From Alphaproteobacteria bacterium (lineage in GTDB: Bacteria > Pseudomonadota > Alphaproteobacteria > Caulobacterales > Aquidulcibacteraceae), in NCBI GenBank assembly GCA_016124255.1, contig WGOB01000067.1, positions 1 through 38,304 on the forward strand: 38,304 nucleotides of DNA, in the 5' to 3' direction. Positions 36,009 to 38,304 of the stretch are shown here, piece after piece (within the stretch, counting starts at the first letter, position 1; every line of letters starts with the position of its first letter). The notes below the pieces were generated by a model. That model made no database searches and was not told the origin of the DNA. It saw nothing but the letters and a program-made list of their open reading frames with translations. Position numbers and translations under genes: made by a program.

Positions 36009-38304
36009 TTGGGCGGTATCGCCTCGATCGTGACCGCGGCGTTCGCCGCGGTGGTGAGCTTCTTTGCTTCGCCGATCGGGCGCGTGGTCGGGCAATTGCT
36101 GACGACGGCGGCGATCGCGGCGGTCGCGCGCGCGCTGCAGCCGAAACCGAAGAACGTGGGCGGCGCGGAATTGCAGCGGCGCGCGATCACCGCGCTGCCG
36201 CGCGAGGTCGTCGTCGGGCGCGCCGCGACCGCGGGCAGCCTGGTCTACGAACAGACGAGCGGCGACGACCGCAAATATTGGTGGCAGGTCGTGGCGCTCA
36301 GCGACAATCCGTGCGCGGGCGTCCACCAGATCAGCGCCGACGGCAAGGTCTTGACCTTCGACGGCGACGTGACGACGGGCTGGCGCAGCTGCACCAGCCA
36401 TTTCAAGAACGGGTCCACGCCGAAACTGCAGGTGCGCGTCTATCTCGGCGCAGAAGACCAGACCGCGGACGCGACGCTGATGGCGGCCGTGCCGAGCGAA
36501 TGGACGTCCGCGATGCGCGGGCGCGGGATCTGCTACGCGATCGAGCGGCGCGAATACGACGAGGAGGCCTGGACCGCGGGCGGGGGCGAACTCCTCTACA
36601 CGCTCAATGGCGCGACGCAGATCTACGATCCGCGCACCGACATGACCGGCTTCACCCGCAACGCCGCGCTGATTGCGCGCCAGGCGCTGCGCGGTTTCAC
36701 GTTGAACGGCGTGCGCGTGGTCGGTCTGGGCGCCATCGAGGCCGACGTGCCCGACGCCGCGATCGAAGCCGCCGCCGACGAATGCGACGAGGACGTCGCG
36801 CTCGCCGCCGGCGGCACGGAGAAACGCTACAGCGCCGACGGCGTGATCGACGCCGGTGAAAGCGCGCGCGAATACCTGGCCGATCTCGTCGCCGCGATGG
36901 GCGGCCAGCACATCGACCGCGGCGGCGAGATCGTGATCCTGCCGGGCGTGGCGCGCGCAAGCGTGCTGGCGCCGATCACGGCGGCCGATTTTCTCGCCGA
37001 CGAGGGCCAGGGCTATGCCGGGGTGCGCACCGGCGACGAGCTTGCCAACGCGATCGCCTCGCGCTTCCGCGACGCGACGCAATTCTACAAGGAGGCCGAT
37101 CTCCCGCGCCGCTTCGACAGCGCAGCGATCGCCGACGACGGCGACCGCCACGAGATCACGCGCGGCTATCGCCTCGTCACCTCGAAGACGCAGGGCCAGC
37201 GCCTCGACCAGATCACGCTGAAGGAAGCGCGGCGGATGGGGCGGCTCTATTGCGCGTTGCCGCTCTGGGCGATCGAGCTTGAACCCGGCGACTGGCAGGA
37301 TTTCGACCTGCCCGATTGGGGCGGGGGCGTGAAAACCTTCCGGATCGAGACCGTGGAGCTCGCGATCAGCGCCCGCGGCGGCGACGCGTCCGCGCGCGTG
37401 CGCCTCACCGCCAGCGAAATCGCCGCCGACGTCTACGAGTGGGACACCGCCGACGAGACCGATCTCGACGTCGCCGAGATCGAGCGCGCCGTTCCTTCGC
37501 TGGCGATCTCGGACTTTGCGCTGGCGGCGGTCGCCGCCAGCGGCGCCTCGCTCGCCTCGATGCCGGAGCTCGAAGCGAGATGGACCGCGATCACCGATCC
37601 GGCCGTCGACCAGGTCGAGATCGAATACCGCGTCGATGGCGCGAGCCAATCCTATTTCGGCGTCGTCGCGCGCGCGGTGACGGCGCTCAGGCTGCGCCAG
37701 GGCGTCTATCCGAGCACGCCCTACGAGGCGCGCGCACGGCTGCGCGCGGGCCCGCGCGCGGGCGACTGGACCGATTGGGAAGAGGTAACGACGGGGCCGG
37801 CGCTGCGCGCAACGGGCGTGGTGGTGGGCGGCACGGTGGCCTTCGATGCGGGCGGCACAGCGATCGTCGCCGCGCGCGCGGAGACGCAATTCGTCACCGA
37901 CGGCGCAGCGATCGCGTGGGGCCCGTTCGACGACACGCCGAAATTGACGCTCGACGGCGCCGGCCTGCCGGCGCTGGCGGAAGACGATTACTACGATCTG
38001 CGCATCGACGAGGCCGACGCCGAAGGCGGCACGGCGTATCTGAAGGCGGTGACGGGCGCCGGCGCGCTCAGCCTGCAGACCGGGACCTCGCGCACCAGCG
38101 TGCAGACCGATCCGCGCATCTACGAGATCGAGAAGCCGACGAGCGACGACGCCTATAACGGGGCTTACAGCTTCACCGTCACCGGCGAGATCACCGGCGT
38201 CGACGAGTCGGGCGGGGAGCCGGGCGCGCCGGTTGTGGTCGCGGGCAAGATCCAGTGGGGGATCTATTATCGCACGACGCACCTCGGCGCCTGGACGCTG
38301 GCGC
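36009..38304 (+). CDS. Host-specificity/tail-tip protein (gpJ/GTA gp15-like), 3' end beyond window
   Basis: From TTG 36009 the frame is open for about 765 codons to the window edge. The start LGGIASIVTAAFAAVVSFFA is hydrophobic. A long beta-rich body follows with AITALPREVVVGRAATAGSL, YWWQVVALSDNPCAGVHQI, TFDGDVTTGWRS, YEEDEEAW-like and FRIETVELAISA segments. FnIII-like repeats (VEIEYRVDGASQSYFG, YEARARLRAGPRAGDWTDW) come near 530-580. The order and position after the peptidase match the large tail-tip proteins that contact the host surface. GGAG lies upstream of the TTG. Being incomplete, its receptor-binding end is unseen. Confidence 0.8.
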   Translation, partial: MGGIASIVTAAFAAVVSFFASPIGRVVGQLLTTAAIAAVARALQPKPKNVGGAELQRRAITALPREVVVGRAATAGSLVYEQTSGDDRKYWWQVVALSDNPCAGVHQISADGKVLTFDGDVTTGWRSCTSHFKNGSTPKLQVRVYLGAEDQTADATLMAAVPSEWTSAMRGRGICYAIERREYDEEAWTAGGGELLYTLNGATQIYDPRTDMTGFTRNAALIARQALRGFTLNGVRVVGLGAIEADVPDAAIEAAADECDEDVALAAGGTEKRYSADGVIDAGESAREYLADLVAAMGGQHIDRGGEIVILPGVARASVLAPITAADFLADEGQGYAGVRTGDELANAIASRFRDATQFYKEADLPRRFDSAAIADDGDRHEITRGYRLVTSKTQGQRLDQITLKEARRMGRLYCALPLWAIELEPGDWQDFDLPDWGGGVKTFRIETVELAISARGGDASARVRLTASEIAADVYEWDTADETDLDVAEIERAVPSLAISDFALAAVAASGASLASMPELEARWTAITDPAVDQVEIEYRVDGASQSYFGVVARAVTALRLRQGVYPSTPYEARARLRAGPRAGDWTDWEEVTTGPALRATGVVVGGTVAFDAGGTAIVAARAETQFVTDGAAIAWGPFDDTPKLTLDGAGLPALAEDDYYDLRIDEADAEGGTAYLKAVTGAGALSLQTGTSRTSVQTDPRIYEIEKPTSDDAYNGAYSFTVTGEITGVDESGGEPGAPVVVAGKIQWGIYYRTTHLGAWTLA

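Noticed and set aside
36003-38282. Minus-strand frame of 759 codons under the tail-tip gene
   Set aside because: The plus-strand frame reads as a beta-rich tail protein with FnIII-like segments and runs through the window edge; the minus frame is low-complexity Arg/Ala.
1-38304. Integrase, attachment sites, lysis genes and tRNAs
   Set aside because: None recognised on either strand; they may lie outside the window, so temperate lifestyle is inferred only from the repressor region.

Overview
This window looks like most of the genome of a temperate siphovirus or prophage of a high-GC alphaproteobacterium. The alphaproteobacterial assignment rests on a phage-borne GcrA-type regulator (GcrA is known from alphaproteobacteria) and on a tail module whose order matches the gene transfer agent (GTA) of Rhodobacterales. 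Virion genes include TerL, an HK97-type portal, prohead protease and capsid, gp6- and gp10-like connectors, a tail tube and a tape measure. No integrase, lysis gene, tRNA, insertion sequence or CRISPR array is visible. Both ends cut through genes, so the element continues on both sides.

Layout. (1) 1-7941, minus strand: one tightly packed early operon of 18 genes, most joined by ATGA or TGATG overlaps. It reads leftward from small proteins of unknown role (one DUF6166-like) through a RecE-like PD-(D/E)XK exonuclease and a probable partner protein. It then runs through more small proteins and a decapeptide-repeat protein to a HerA/FtsK-like ATPase cut by the window edge. A two-gene cassette is duplicated on either side of the exonuclease pair. 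(2) 7942-9775: immunity region. A leftward promoter and a repressor/Cro-like pair share a 17-bp operator, CTTGTC-N5-GACAAG. Between the two operator clusters lie a membrane-anchored staphylococcal-nuclease-like gene and a small Arg-rich gene downstream of the repressor. (3) 9829-14018, plus strand: regulation and replication, with a stand-alone DnaA domain IV protein, a replication-organizer-like protein carrying an iteron origin inside its gene, GcrA, winged-helix proteins, an HNH endonuclease and zinc-binding proteins. (4) 14088-38304, plus strand: packaging, head, connector and tail genes in one late operon.

How it may work. The repressor should hold both early promoters off, as in lambda OL/OR. 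On induction the leftward operon supplies recombination functions and the rightward operon supplies replication. The late operon then builds an HK97-type head and a GTA-like tail.

The least explained element is a family of four very basic proteins that begin MD-x-x-x-RALLVKA. Three are tandem genes between the minor head protein and the prohead protease. The fourth is encoded directly downstream of the repressor, where it should be made in the lysogen. Other notable points are an in-frame amber codon in the gp10-like connector gene, a probable -1 frameshift in the tail-chaperone pair, and GcrA and DnaA-like proteins in one replication operon.
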